Origin: Promethearchaeota archaeon
GTDB lineage: Archaea; Asgardarchaeota; Lokiarchaeia; Sigynarchaeales; MK-D1
Length of the DNA: 13,895 nucleotides
Direction: 5' to 3'
NCBI GenBank assembly: GCA_016839865.1
Contig: JAEOTN010000442.1
Span: 1-13,895, forward strand
Made by a program: the position numbers and the translations under genes. Positions 6,234 through 13,895 of the stretch are shown here, piece after piece (within the stretch, counting starts at the first letter, position 1; every line of letters begins with the position of its first letter). The notes below the pieces were generated by a model. The model saw only the letters and a program-made list of their open reading frames with translations, was not told where the DNA came from and made no database searches.

Positions 6234-9200
6234 ATGAACGACCAAGTAATATTTCGGCATGATGAGAAGTCTGAGCTAGTACGTTGCATGGAGTACACAA
6301 AAGATGACTATGCAAGACTGGCAAGATGTCTAAATTCATTTAAGGATTCAAACTCGTGGCCTGATGGATTTGGGGGAAGTTATGAATTCACGCCGGAAAA
6401 TGTGGAAAATGATTGGAAAACCCATGATTTCACAAGTTATTTTGTGATTGTTGCACCTGATGATGAAAATAAGATAGTTGGTACATGTTTCTGCGAACCT
6501 ACGTGGAATCTTCCGGATGCACACTACGTAGAATTATTAGGTGTTGATCCAAGCTATCAAAAACAGAAACTTGGTAAAGCAATGCTGTTACGTGCCACGC
6601 AATTTGCTACAGAAAATAATCATCGATTATTAGCTTTGGATACATGGGCTGGTAATACAAACGCTATGCCTTTGTATAAAAGGATTGGGATGAAATGGAG
6701 GGTTAATACGACTGTATTCATGGAGAGTTACATTCCACCAATTTTGAATCATCCCTATTTGAGAAAAATTTTCACTAAATTTCATTGGTATGATTGTTAT
6801 AAACCAATTATCACCCAAGAACCAAATCTGGAATGGTATGATTATGTTTTCGAGTTTCCAGATAAATCTTCACTAACAGTATGGGCAGATAAAATCATCG
6901 GAAAAATTAATGGTTTTCACATAAAAAACGAGTCGGAAGATCTCACGATAAAGCTTACATTGGATAAATCTGAAGCATATATTGGTGTAAAGGAATTCAA
7001 AATAAATCTGGAAATAGAAAATCAAGGGAATTCTGAAGCGAATTTTAGTTTTAAGAATTTTATTACTGAAGATATTGAGATTGTTCAAAACATTGACGAA
7101 AAAGCTACTCTGAAACCGAATGAAAAAAAGAATTTTGAATGCACTTGCAAATTCAAACTTAATACAGGACCATTAGACTTGAAAACAGAACCAGAATTTT
7201 ACAGTACTCACATGGTTACTATCGATATCACTCACAATAACATCACATTTCCTTTATCTATAGGGAAGATCCCAATCAATGCTGTAACGATTAACCCGAA
7301 ACCTGTAAATTTCACTACTCAATCAGGAAAACAAGTGAAGATTCCTCTAAAAATCAAGAATGATACACAAGAAGACTATCCAATCCAAATTAAAATTGAA
7401 AATGGAAACTATATTAAATTAGATGAAAGTGAATTTGATATCACTGTTTCAAAATATGATTCGCAGTTAATATTGAACGCCCAAATTGAAAAAACAGAAA
7501 GTACTATAGACAAACTCCATATAAATGTTAAAAATAAAGATGGATTTGAATTCATCAATAAATATGTTTCAATTGGATTACTGCATCATGATAAAGCGCT
7601 GTATTTTGAACAAGAAGATCAAATGTTCTTGGAAAACGGTATTATCTCATTAGCACTCAATAAAAAATGTCAACCAGGAGCTAATTTTATTGAAGTGAAC
7701 CATAAATCAACCAAACTAAAATTATGGGGACAACCTCTTATCTTAGGCCTTCCATTCCAAGAAGACGGATCTGAGTTTTATTCTAAAAATTTAGATCATG
7801 AGATAATTCCTGAAAAGAAGGGGATTTGGTTGTACTCTTCAGCGGTCTCCAGGAAAAAACCAGGAATTAAGCTCACCCGCAAAATTTTTCTCCCAAATAC
7901 ACGTCCCTTCTACCAATCTTCGTTTGTAGTTGAAAATATTGGGGAAAAAATAGTTCAGAATCTTGCAATACGCGAAAGTGCACATGATTGGCCTATGCGT
8001 ATAGAATCTCATGCTGATATCATACCCTATGAAGCAGGTCTTGTTAGAAATGCTAGAATGGAATTTGAACACAATTTAGGTAAATCCCCAAAATTATTGA
8101 AAGAGGGATGGAAAGCAACCGAATACCCAATTGGGTGCAGTGGTGTAATTTTTAATAATAAAGATCCCAATATCGAAACTTTGAGCCTAAATTGGAGGAA
8201 TCCACCAGTAGTTACAACGTTGCCAGAAATGAAACCGGGATCTATTTTTGAAACATCCAAAGTCTATTACTATTTCGGTCAGAAATGGGAGGAAGTTCAA
8301 CAATTATGGCATGAGATATACGGAGATGGATTAGAAAAAACCGAATTAGTTAAAGAAATTCACCCCATGCATAAAATCGGATTAAATACACAGAACGGGG
8401 GAATTTCTACAGGATTGCTTATTGATTCATCAAATCCAAAAATATCGGTCAATTTACAATCTGATCAAGATGCTATTTTCAAAGGTAATATAGATCTCCA
8501 ATTAGGAGAACTTTCTGAAAAAATCGAAATAAAACAAGAGAATTCAAAGAACTGGTCTTCGGAAGTAAAAATTGACTTAACTCCACCACCGACCCGTCTA
8601 CTTTCTGGTCAACTTGTTATGGATTCACAGACTCGTATTTATGAGTTTCCTTTAGCATTAGGATTTTATGACTCTAAGAAAACGATACATAAATCTACTG
8701 AATCTTCGGAAAAAGGAACAATTTACAAATACGATAATGGTTACCTAGAATTTCGTGCAAGTGATTTCTATCGAGGGCAAGTGCATTACTTAGGAATCAA
8801 AGGTAAAAAGAATCTGCTGCATACCTTTTTCCCCGAAGTTAAGCCTTTTCTTTGGTCTAATCGATACTATGGAGGAATAAGACATAATTTAAACCCCCCA
8901 CGGTACTGGTCTGAAATTGATTATAACAAGATGAAATTTACCAGTAAAGAAATTAAAAAGGGAAAATGGGAAGGGGTAGAATTTACTTCACCAATTATTA
9001 GTTATAATCCTCAAATAAAGGGATTACAAACCACCGTAGGGTATTTATTCTTGCCTGATTCTCCTATTTTACTTATACAACAAGAAGTAAAAAACCATTC
9101 AGGTGTTCATCGAGTATTTTATACGGAAATAACGGCTAATATGCAAGTTAGTAATTCTAATGAAGATCGATATTGGATACAATCCCACAATCGTTCTGAT

Positions 9201-9512
9201 GGTATTGCAGAATTTCATACAAATAATTTTCAATCTCTAGCTCAACGAGAAATGGTATGGAAGGCACCATGGGTAGCGTTCCAGGGAAAGAATAGCCAAT
9301 CAGTTATTGGTATGGTCTCGATTCCATCAAGTGCTTCAGATCACATATTGCCCTATTGCCCAAATCAAACCTATGTTTCACTAAATCGACAAGTGAGAGA
9401 AATTTCGCTGAAACCTCAAGAAACTTTTATCAGTCGAACATTATTGATTGTTGCGAACAAAATCGATGAGATTGCCCCATTCTCACATTCTAATATTGAA
9501 GATTTCTTATAA
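6234..9512 (+). CDS. GNAT acetyltransferase fused to a multi-domain beta-sandwich region
   Basis: A 1092-residue protein without signal peptide or membrane helix. Residues ~5-165 are a GNAT domain: strand VELLGVDPSYQ, then the acetyl-CoA loop Q111-K-L-G114-K-A116, helix to ~128, and ALDTWAGNTNAMPLYKRIGM (134-153), the usual C-terminal N..A..LY...GF-like motif. Residues ~235-345 and ~350-450 look like Ig-like beta-sandwiches (DLTIKLTLDKSEAYIG; PVNFTTQSGKQVKIPLKIKN). Residues ~466-700 and ~834-1085 are two larger beta domains with matching landmarks, separated by another Ig-like stretch (~710-812). The large domains resemble galactose-mutarotase-type supersandwiches as in glycoside-active enzymes, but I see no catalytic residues to support an enzyme. 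A sugar- or glycan-binding acetyltransferase is one reading. The GNAT part is confident; the rest is described, not identified. Confidence 0.8.
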   Translation: MNDQVIFRHDEKSELVRCMEYTKDDYARLARCLNSFKDSNSWPDGFGGSYEFTPENVENDWKTHDFTSYFVIVAPDDENKIVGTCFCEPTWNLPDAHYVELLGVDPSYQKQKLGKAMLLRATQFATENNHRLLALDTWAGNTNAMPLYKRIGMKWRVNTTVFMESYIPPILNHPYLRKIFTKFHWYDCYKPIITQEPNLEWYDYVFEFPDKSSLTVWADKIIGKINGFHIKNESEDLTIKLTLDKSEAYIGVKEFKINLEIENQGNSEANFSFKNFITEDIEIVQNIDEKATLKPNEKKNFECTCKFKLNTGPLDLKTEPEFYSTHMVTIDITHNNITFPLSIGKIPINAVTINPKPVNFTTQSGKQVKIPLKIKNDTQEDYPIQIKIENGNYIKLDESEFDITVSKYDSQLILNAQIEKTESTIDKLHINVKNKDGFEFINKYVSIGLLHHDKALYFEQEDQMFLENGIISLALNKKCQPGANFIEVNHKSTKLKLWGQPLILGLPFQEDGSEFYSKNLDHEIIPEKKGIWLYSSAVSRKKPGIKLTRKIFLPNTRPFYQSSFVVENIGEKIVQNLAIRESAHDWPMRIESHADIIPYEAGLVRNARMEFEHNLGKSPKLLKEGWKATEYPIGCSGVIFNNKDPNIETLSLNWRNPPVVTTLPEMKPGSIFETSKVYYYFGQKWEEVQQLWHEIYGDGLEKTELVKEIHPMHKIGLNTQNGGISTGLLIDSSNPKISVNLQSDQDAIFKGNIDLQLGELSEKIEIKQENSKNWSSEVKIDLTPPPTRLLSGQLVMDSQTRIYEFPLALGFYDSKKTIHKSTESSEKGTIYKYDNGYLEFRASDFYRGQVHYLGIKGKKNLLHTFFPEVKPFLWSNRYYGGIRHNLNPPRYWSEIDYNKMKFTSKEIKKGKWEGVEFTSPIISYNPQIKGLQTTVGYLFLPDSPILLIQQEVKNHSGVHRVFYTEITANMQVSNSNEDRYWIQSHNRSDGIAEFHTNNFQSLAQREMVWKAPWVAFQGKNSQSVIGMVSIPSSASDHILPYCPNQTYVSLNRQVREISLKPQETFISRTLLIVANKIDEIAPFSHSNIEDFL

Positions 9513-9536
9513 AAAGAAATTATTTTTTATTTTTTC
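9511..9536. terminator. Bidirectional T-tract terminator between convergent genes
   Basis: Plus strand TATTTTTTATTTTTTC (9521-9536) follows the GNAT-fusion stop. On the minus strand the run opposite AAAAAGAAA (9511-9519) follows the LVIVD gene stop. Each gene therefore has its own T-tract in about 25 shared bases. Confidence 0.5.
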
Positions 9537-10633
9537 ATTCGTTTTCTGAAATAAACACTTACAACTATAAGGACTCCTAATATAGAGGTGATTAGCACCC
9601 AAACGTTGTAACCAGGTATAATTCTGGGATTTTGCTGGAGAATTGTAAATCCTTGCGAGTGTGTTAGGAAGATGTACTCTTCAACAACTTCAACTCTATA
9701 AGGAATTCGAGAATCAGTATATTTTCCTTTAAGTTTTGGATCACCAGGGGTAGAAATATCAAAAACAATCAAACCATCTCTCTCATCCACGAAATAAACA
9801 TAATTCCCATAACTATCTATTCCTGTTCCATCCGAGTACTCATCGATTTCTTTGACAAGAATGAGGTTTGCGGGATCTGAAATGTCGAAAATTTGGAATG
9901 GACCGTGCCAAGAGGCAACATATGCATAGTCTCCAACAACTTCAACCTCGGTTCCAAAGGAATCGTCTGGATTTGTTTCAGCTCTATCTAATTCTACTGG
10001 ATTCGATCTATTGGATACATCGATGCTGACCAATGGTACATCACCTTCTGTCAGATATACAATATTGCTTGCGAATTCGACATCAGTACAAGTACCAGGC
10101 ATTGCTAACTCTGAAATCAACTCTAATTGTCCAATTTCAGTGATATTAAAAATGACAAGATATTCATCAATTCCATGGTAGCTACTTCCACTAGCAAAAA
10201 ACAATGTTTTATTCTCATCATCCACAGCCATAGACCAACCGTATTGTCCTGTAGTCCTGTTTAGAACTTGTGGACTATCTGGAATTGTCCAATTAATGAC
10301 AGTTAAACCTGCATATCCATCACCGACATATATTGTTGAGTTGATTTGAAGAAGTTGATGCGCATATCCATTATTCTGTTCAGTAATATGGTGTTGTAAA
10401 ACAGGATTTTCATAATCACTGATATTGAATCGTCTAACTCCTTGGTATCCTGTCGACAAGTAACACACTTCAGAATCTGTATCTACTGAAATATCATAAC
10501 CATCTCCAGAAATTGTATCAGAAATAACAGTTAATTTTAAAGATCCGGTAGCATGAACAATAGGGAGAAGGGTGTGTAGCATTATAAATGAAATAAAAAG
10601 ACCGATTAAAAATGAACGAGGTGTCTTTCGCAT
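9527..10633 (-). CDS. Secreted, anchored LVIVD-repeat beta-propeller protein
   Basis: A complete 368-residue surface protein. The start MRKTPRSFLIGLFISFIMLH is a signal peptide, with cleavage probable near VHATG (26-30). Residues ~50-333 hold about six to seven ~42-residue repeats of the LVIVD type, pattern (I/V)Y-V-x-G-L-x-(I/V)-F-(D/N)-I-S-x-P-x-x-P. The clearest copies are YAYVASWHGPFQIFDISDP (236-254) and VYFVDERDGLIVFDISTPGDP (279-299), forming a propeller. The C-terminus is IIPGY (338-342), a hydrophobic helix (343-361) and RKRMKK, probably a sorting and anchoring signal. About seven N-glycosylation sequons are present. Propellers of this kind usually bind proteins or sugars rather than catalyse; no ligand can be named. 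It ends 14 bases from the convergent GNAT-fusion gene. Confidence 0.9.
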   Translation of the reverse strand: MRKTPRSFLIGLFISFIMLHTLLPIVHATGSLKLTVISDTISGDGYDISVDTDSEVCYLSTGYQGVRRFNISDYENPVLQHHITEQNNGYAHQLLQINSTIYVGDGYAGLTVINWTIPDSPQVLNRTTGQYGWSMAVDDENKTLFFASGSSYHGIDEYLVIFNITEIGQLELISELAMPGTCTDVEFASNIVYLTEGDVPLVSIDVSNRSNPVELDRAETNPDDSFGTEVEVVGDYAYVASWHGPFQIFDISDPANLILVKEIDEYSDGTGIDSYGNYVYFVDERDGLIVFDISTPGDPKLKGKYTDSRIPYRVEVVEEYIFLTHSQGFTILQQNPRIIPGYNVWVLITSILGVLIVVSVYFRKRMKK

Positions 10634-10652
10634 AGAGATTTGTTATTCTTGT

Positions 10653-10664
10653 AACTATATTAAC
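10653..10664 (-). promoter_or_regulatory. TATA-like box of the LVIVD-repeat gene
   Basis: Minus-strand GTTAATATAGTT is centred 25-26 bases upstream of the ATG at 10633, as expected for a leaderless archaeal mRNA; no Shine-Dalgarno site lies between. Confidence 0.5.
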
Positions 10665-10708
10665 ATGACTGTGAAAATATTGTGATTTATGAATTTATTG
10701 CATTATGG

Positions 10709-10718
10709 TTATATATAT
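10709..10718 (+). promoter_or_regulatory. TATA box of the SRPBCC gene
   Basis: TTATATATAT is centred about 31 bases before ATG 10745 and predicts initiation near 10739, a ~6-base leader. It lies inside the longest open frame (GTG at 10682), so it argues against that upstream start. ATTGCATT, one base off the ATTGCAAT palindrome seen before two other genes, is at 10697-10704 just upstream. Confidence 0.6.
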
Positions 10719-10744
10719 CCAGAGTTTTCTTATTTTGGATTAGA

Positions 10745-11179
10745 ATGAGATTAATGAAAACCGATATAGCTCAAAAAGTACTGATACGGAGTCCACGAGA
10801 GAAAGTTTTCAATGCAATGACGACTGCTGATGGATTAAACTCATGGTTTACTAAGGAAACTACGAAAGAAGGAGGAAAATTACATTTAAGATGGGTAGAT
10901 TGGGGAGCAGAAAAAGTTACAGTAAGTTCTGAAAATCTACCAATTTTAGAAGATAAATTCCCAGAACGATTCGTGTATCAATGGTGGTTAGAAACGGGAA
11001 ATCCAACCACAATTGAAATTGATTTTTTAGAACATGAAGAGGGAACTATAGTGAATTTAAGAGAATCTGGTTATGAAGATTCTGATGAAGGACATAAAAG
11101 ATTTGAAGATTGTGCCACAGGATGGGGGCAAGCTTTAACCCTCTTGAAGTTTTACTGCGAGTACGGACTAACTTACTAA
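10745..11179 (+). CDS. SRPBCC / AHSA1-type protein
   Basis: A 144-residue START-like (Bet v 1 fold) protein of the family named after activator of Hsp90 ATPase homolog 1. Prokaryotic members are small cytoplasmic ligand-binding proteins, mostly of unknown role. Landmarks are KVLIRSPREKVFNAMTTADGLNSWF (11-35), GGKLHLRW (43-50), FPERFVYQWW (72-81), and the family ending TIVNLRESGYED with GWGQALTLLKFYCEYG (126-141). The frame is open back to GTG 10682, but the extra 21 residues (LWLYISRVFLFW) do not belong to the family and contain the TATA box, so ATG 10745 is chosen; ATG 10754 is also possible. It is divergent from the LVIVD gene, with 111 bases between, and 70 bases before the histidine kinase gene on the same strand. 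Confidence 0.88.
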   Translation: MRLMKTDIAQKVLIRSPREKVFNAMTTADGLNSWFTKETTKEGGKLHLRWVDWGAEKVTVSSENLPILEDKFPERFVYQWWLETGNPTTIEIDFLEHEEGTIVNLRESGYEDSDEGHKRFEDCATGWGQALTLLKFYCEYGLTY

Positions 11180-11249
11180 ATCTAATAATTAATTAGGATG
11201 TAGCACAAAAGAATTTAAGAACACGAATAGAAGTTAATGTAGAAGGGTA

Positions 11250-13493
11250 ATGGCTGTTCTTCCAGCTTATGTTCAGATTGGATTATACATTATATTAGCA
11301 GTATTTCTCACGATAATTGCTTTTTACACAATTCAAAGGAGAAAAGACTCAAAAGCTTTGATATTCTCTATTGGATTAGTGTTTCAAATAATATGGGTAC
11401 TATCACATCTCTTTCTAATAATGACACCCCTACCCATTAAAGTTCTTTTTGACACAATCATAATAATCTCGTCGTATTTCGTAGGAACAGCATATTTCTT
11501 GTTCAGCTTGGAGTATAATGGTTTTTTGAATTATAAGAAACATAAGAAGTTCTATTTGTGTATTTTGATTTATTCAGTATGTGTTCTAATTCCACCTATA
11601 CTATTTCCTTATCAACCATGGATACGAGCAACTGCTCCATGGAGCGAACCAGAGGTATTCGCGATAATACGCTATGGAAATGGGATATATCTTAATATTT
11701 TAATTGGAGAATCTTACTTGAAAATCTTAGGAACCTTTATTTTATTTATCCGGAATTTTTTCTTGAAATCTCGTAGTAAATTGGTCAAGAGACAGTCATT
11801 GATTATCACTATAAGCTATATCCTACTATTTTTCTCATCAATAGTTAGTTTTTGGAGCTCAGAACTTGGAATTGTTGAGCAATTCATTAGTTTCTATCTG
11901 TTGGGATTGATTCTTGCAAGTATCTTTATATTTATCGCAGTTTTTCCACTTCGTACATTTGAAATTTTACCTGCGGCTCATAATCTAATCTTGGACAATA
12001 TTGGAGAGGGATATTGTGTCTTTAACGAGAAGAATGAATTACTAGAAATTAACGAAGAATTAATGAAGATATTAGGAGTAGTCGATAAATCTTCAATAGC
12101 AGGAAAAACTCCTCAGCAAATTTTTACTCAATATACAAGTCTTATGATATTGGCATTAAGTCCAAAAACTTTATCTACAGAATTGAGACTATCATCATGG
12201 GATAAACTTCGATACTATGAAATTAGTAAAAGAGTCGTATTTCGAGGTAGGAGAAATCTGGGTTACGTATTAATTTTCCATGACATATCTGAAAGGAAAG
12301 AACATGAACAAGATTTAAGAGCATCTAAAGACGAAATGGAGCAAAGATTTCAACATGCTCAAAAAATGGATTCGATTGGTCAACTTGCAGGAGGAATTTC
12401 TCATGAATTTAATAACATCTTAACTATTATTCTTGGGAATGCAGAGCTACTTGAAGACATTTTAAGAAATGATCGTGAAGGTTCTACGCTTTTGAGAGAG
12501 ATATCTAATGCCGCAAAAAATGCATCTCAGATGACGAAGAGGTTATTAACTTTTAGTCGTAAAAACATTATTCATCCCTCAATTGTGAATATGAATTCGC
12601 TTCTAGAACGAATGGAAAGCCCATTCCAACGTCTAATTGGTAAGGATAGAGACGTTAAAGTGGAGACAAATATCACTCCAGATATAGGAAATGTGTTCAT
12701 TGATGTTGGCCTAATGGAACAGATTTTAGTCAATTTAGTAGTGAATGCTAGGGATGCAATGCCATTAGGTGGTTCCTTGGAAATTTCAACAAAACCATTT
12801 GTTATAACTCGTGATATCGCTCATCTTTATCCTGAAGCAGAACAATCAAATTACATTTGTGTACAAGTTACAGATTCTGGTGTCGGTATGACAAAAGATA
12901 TCAAAAAACATCTATTCGAACCATTTTTTACTACTAAACCAAAAGGAACGGGAACGGGTCTTGGTTTATCAATGGTCTATGGAGTAGTTAAGCAATTTCA
13001 TGGATTCATCGAAGTAGATACCAACCCAGGTGTAGGGACTTCATTTATGATATACATCCCAGAAATTCTTGAGGATGAAGTGAAGCACACCTCTGAAAAT
13101 GTAGCTAAGTTCATCAAAGGGAATAATGAATTGATAATTTTAGTTGAAGATGAAGAAGCCGTTCGTATTACGACTCATAAAGTTCTTGTCAAGCTAGGAT
13201 ATCAAGTTCTAAGCTTTGAAAGTGGTAAAGAAGCAATTAATACTCTAAAAAACGGAGAATATGAAATTGGTCTACTTTTGACAGATATTGTTATGCCAGG
13301 AATGAAAGGTAATGAAGTATATAAAGAATTGCAGAATTATTATCCAAATTTAAAGGTGCTCTATGCATCGGGATATACAGATAATGTTATTGCCCAATAT
13401 GGTGTCTTATTTAAAGATACAAATTTTATAGCAAAACCGTTTACTATAGAGTCTATAGCAGATAAATTACATGAAATTATCCATGGAAAATAA
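11250..13493 (+). CDS. Membrane hybrid histidine kinase with PAS and C-terminal receiver domain
   Basis: A 747-residue sensor kinase. Residues 1-235 hold about seven hydrophobic helices (7TM sensor type). ~243-348 is a PAS domain (LILDNIGEGYCVFNEKNELLEIN ... YVLIFHDISERK), followed by a short coiled coil. HisKA carries QLAGGISHEFNNILTII with phospho-His385; the ATPase domain has the N box NLVVNARDAM (Asn495, Asn499, Asp502), G1 DSGVGM (542-547) and GTGTGLGLS (566-574). The receiver (628-745) has LVEDEE (Glu633, Asp634), phospho-acceptor Asp679 in LLLTDIVMPGM, Ser707 and Lys729 in AKPF. All catalytic residues are intact. The receiver probably accepts phosphate from His385, but no HPt domain, DNA-binding regulator or partner gene is nearby, so the output is unknown. 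The core resembles bacterial PAS hybrid kinases, suggesting old transfer. AGAAGGG just before the ATG is a weak ribosome site. Confidence 0.93.
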   Translation: MAVLPAYVQIGLYIILAVFLTIIAFYTIQRRKDSKALIFSIGLVFQIIWVLSHLFLIMTPLPIKVLFDTIIIISSYFVGTAYFLFSLEYNGFLNYKKHKKFYLCILIYSVCVLIPPILFPYQPWIRATAPWSEPEVFAIIRYGNGIYLNILIGESYLKILGTFILFIRNFFLKSRSKLVKRQSLIITISYILLFFSSIVSFWSSELGIVEQFISFYLLGLILASIFIFIAVFPLRTFEILPAAHNLILDNIGEGYCVFNEKNELLEINEELMKILGVVDKSSIAGKTPQQIFTQYTSLMILALSPKTLSTELRLSSWDKLRYYEISKRVVFRGRRNLGYVLIFHDISERKEHEQDLRASKDEMEQRFQHAQKMDSIGQLAGGISHEFNNILTIILGNAELLEDILRNDREGSTLLREISNAAKNASQMTKRLLTFSRKNIIHPSIVNMNSLLERMESPFQRLIGKDRDVKVETNITPDIGNVFIDVGLMEQILVNLVVNARDAMPLGGSLEISTKPFVITRDIAHLYPEAEQSNYICVQVTDSGVGMTKDIKKHLFEPFFTTKPKGTGTGLGLSMVYGVVKQFHGFIEVDTNPGVGTSFMIYIPEILEDEVKHTSENVAKFIKGNNELIILVEDEEAVRITTHKVLVKLGYQVLSFESGKEAINTLKNGEYEIGLLLTDIVMPGMKGNEVYKELQNYYPNLKVLYASGYTDNVIAQYGVLFKDTNFIAKPFTIESIADKLHEIIHGK

Positions 13494-13499
13494 GAATCA

Positions 13500-13895
13500 T
13501 CATACCCGTCCTCTCATAGTGAAGAAGAACATTGTTCCTATGACAAAGAACGCTGCCCCACCAACTCCTAATACAACCCATAACCAAGTTCTGTTAACGG
13601 ATCTGGCAGTCTCAGGTTCACAAGAGTTGTTTTCAAAGATATTATCGTCACCCTTATCAAAAATTCCTATGTCTAAATTCCCCTCAATCGTGTTGTTCAC
13701 AACATAGTTACTATGAGATCTCTTTAAGTAAATCCCATATCCAAGGTTCTGGCTTATCGTGTTATTTCCTAATATATTATTATCTGATTCCAATAACTCG
13801 ATACCCAATTGATTATATGTAGTATTTGAATTTCGAATGGATATCTCATGACTGTTAAGTAGCATGATTCCAATTTCGTGGAATGAAACCGAACA
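13500..13895 (-). CDS. Parallel beta-helix (NosD-like) surface protein, C-terminal part
   Basis: The frame is open to the right edge; 131 residues are visible and the ATG at 13865 is internal, since CSVSFHEIGI continues in frame upstream of it. The visible part has ~22-residue repeats of the form N-x-I-x-x-N-x-x-G-I-x-L-x-x-S-x-x-N (for example NTISQNLGYGIYLKRS and NTIEGNLDIGIFDKG), typical of right-handed parallel beta-helices of the NosD/pectate-lyase-like type. A single C-terminal membrane helix (LWVVLGVGGAAFFVIG) and FTMRGRV tail anchor it; unlike the two other surface proteins it lacks IPGY. Several sequons (NNT, NNS, NRT) fit an extracellular location. Such proteins bind or cleave polysaccharide, or are adhesins; the N-terminal part outside the window would decide. 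Its stop is 6 bases from the kinase gene's stop (convergent). Confidence 0.8.
   Translation of the reverse strand, partial: CSVSFHEIGIMLLNSHEISIRNSNTTYNQLGIELLESDNNILGNNTISQNLGYGIYLKRSHSNYVVNNTIEGNLDIGIFDKGDDNIFENNSCEPETARSVNRTWLWVVLGVGGAAFFVIGTMFFFTMRGRV

Noticed and set aside
13471..13707. 78-codon plus-strand frame overlapping the end of the kinase gene
   Set aside because: It is antisense to the beta-helix protein, whose repeats and membrane helix are convincing, and has no promoter of its own.
13500..13895. Naming the beta-helix protein as a copper-binding NosD
   Set aside because: Only generic beta-helix repeats are visible and no nitrous oxide reductase genes are near; the name would imply an unsupported function.
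1..13895. CRISPR array, tRNA, rRNA, insertion sequence, prophage or toxin-antitoxin module
   Set aside because: No regularly spaced repeats, cloverleaf sequences, transposase or integrase motifs, or small paired genes were found; all intergenic gaps are short.

Overview
The window looks like a compact, A+T-rich archaeal chromosome segment. It has about 97% coding density, no RNA genes, no mobile elements and no stretch over 120 bases without a gene. Three lines of evidence point to Archaea. Several start codons have a TATA-like box centred about 25-30 bases upstream and little or no Shine-Dalgarno sequence, which suggests leaderless mRNAs. Gene ends carry T-tracts of the archaeal terminator type. 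Two secreted proteins end in the same IIPGY + membrane helix + basic tail, resembling C-terminal sorting signals of Asgard (Loki-type) archaea. Assignment to an Asgard archaeon is inference; no marker gene is present.

Layout from left to right: (1) a 5'-truncated, membrane-tethered Ntn hydrolase of the penicillin acylase/C45/choloylglycine hydrolase type; (2) an M42 metallo-aminopeptidase; (3) an L-fucose/arabinose isomerase-fold protein, convergent with (4) a cytoplasmic Cys-type sulfatase on the minus strand; (5-7) a plus-strand cluster of a cysteine-rich DUF3795-type protein, a VOC (glyoxalase-fold) protein and a 1092-residue protein whose N-terminus is a GNAT acetyltransferase and whose remaining ~900 residues are beta-rich domains; (8) a minus-strand secreted LVIVD-repeat beta-propeller with a C-terminal anchor; (9) an AHSA1-type SRPBCC protein; (10) a membrane hybrid histidine kinase with a C-terminal receiver domain; (11) the C-terminal end of a minus-strand parallel beta-helix (NosD-like) surface protein running off the right edge.

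The isomerase-fold protein and the sulfatase are convergent, 4 bases apart, and both have the palindrome ATTGCAAT just upstream of their presumed core promoters. This is consistent with joint use on a sulfated sugar, but that is a hypothesis. Genes 1, 8 and 11 are envelope proteins rich in N-glycosylation sequons. The hybrid kinase has no dedicated regulator beside it. The most unusual protein is the GNAT/beta-domain fusion, which also appears to contain an internal duplication of a ~235-250-residue beta domain.
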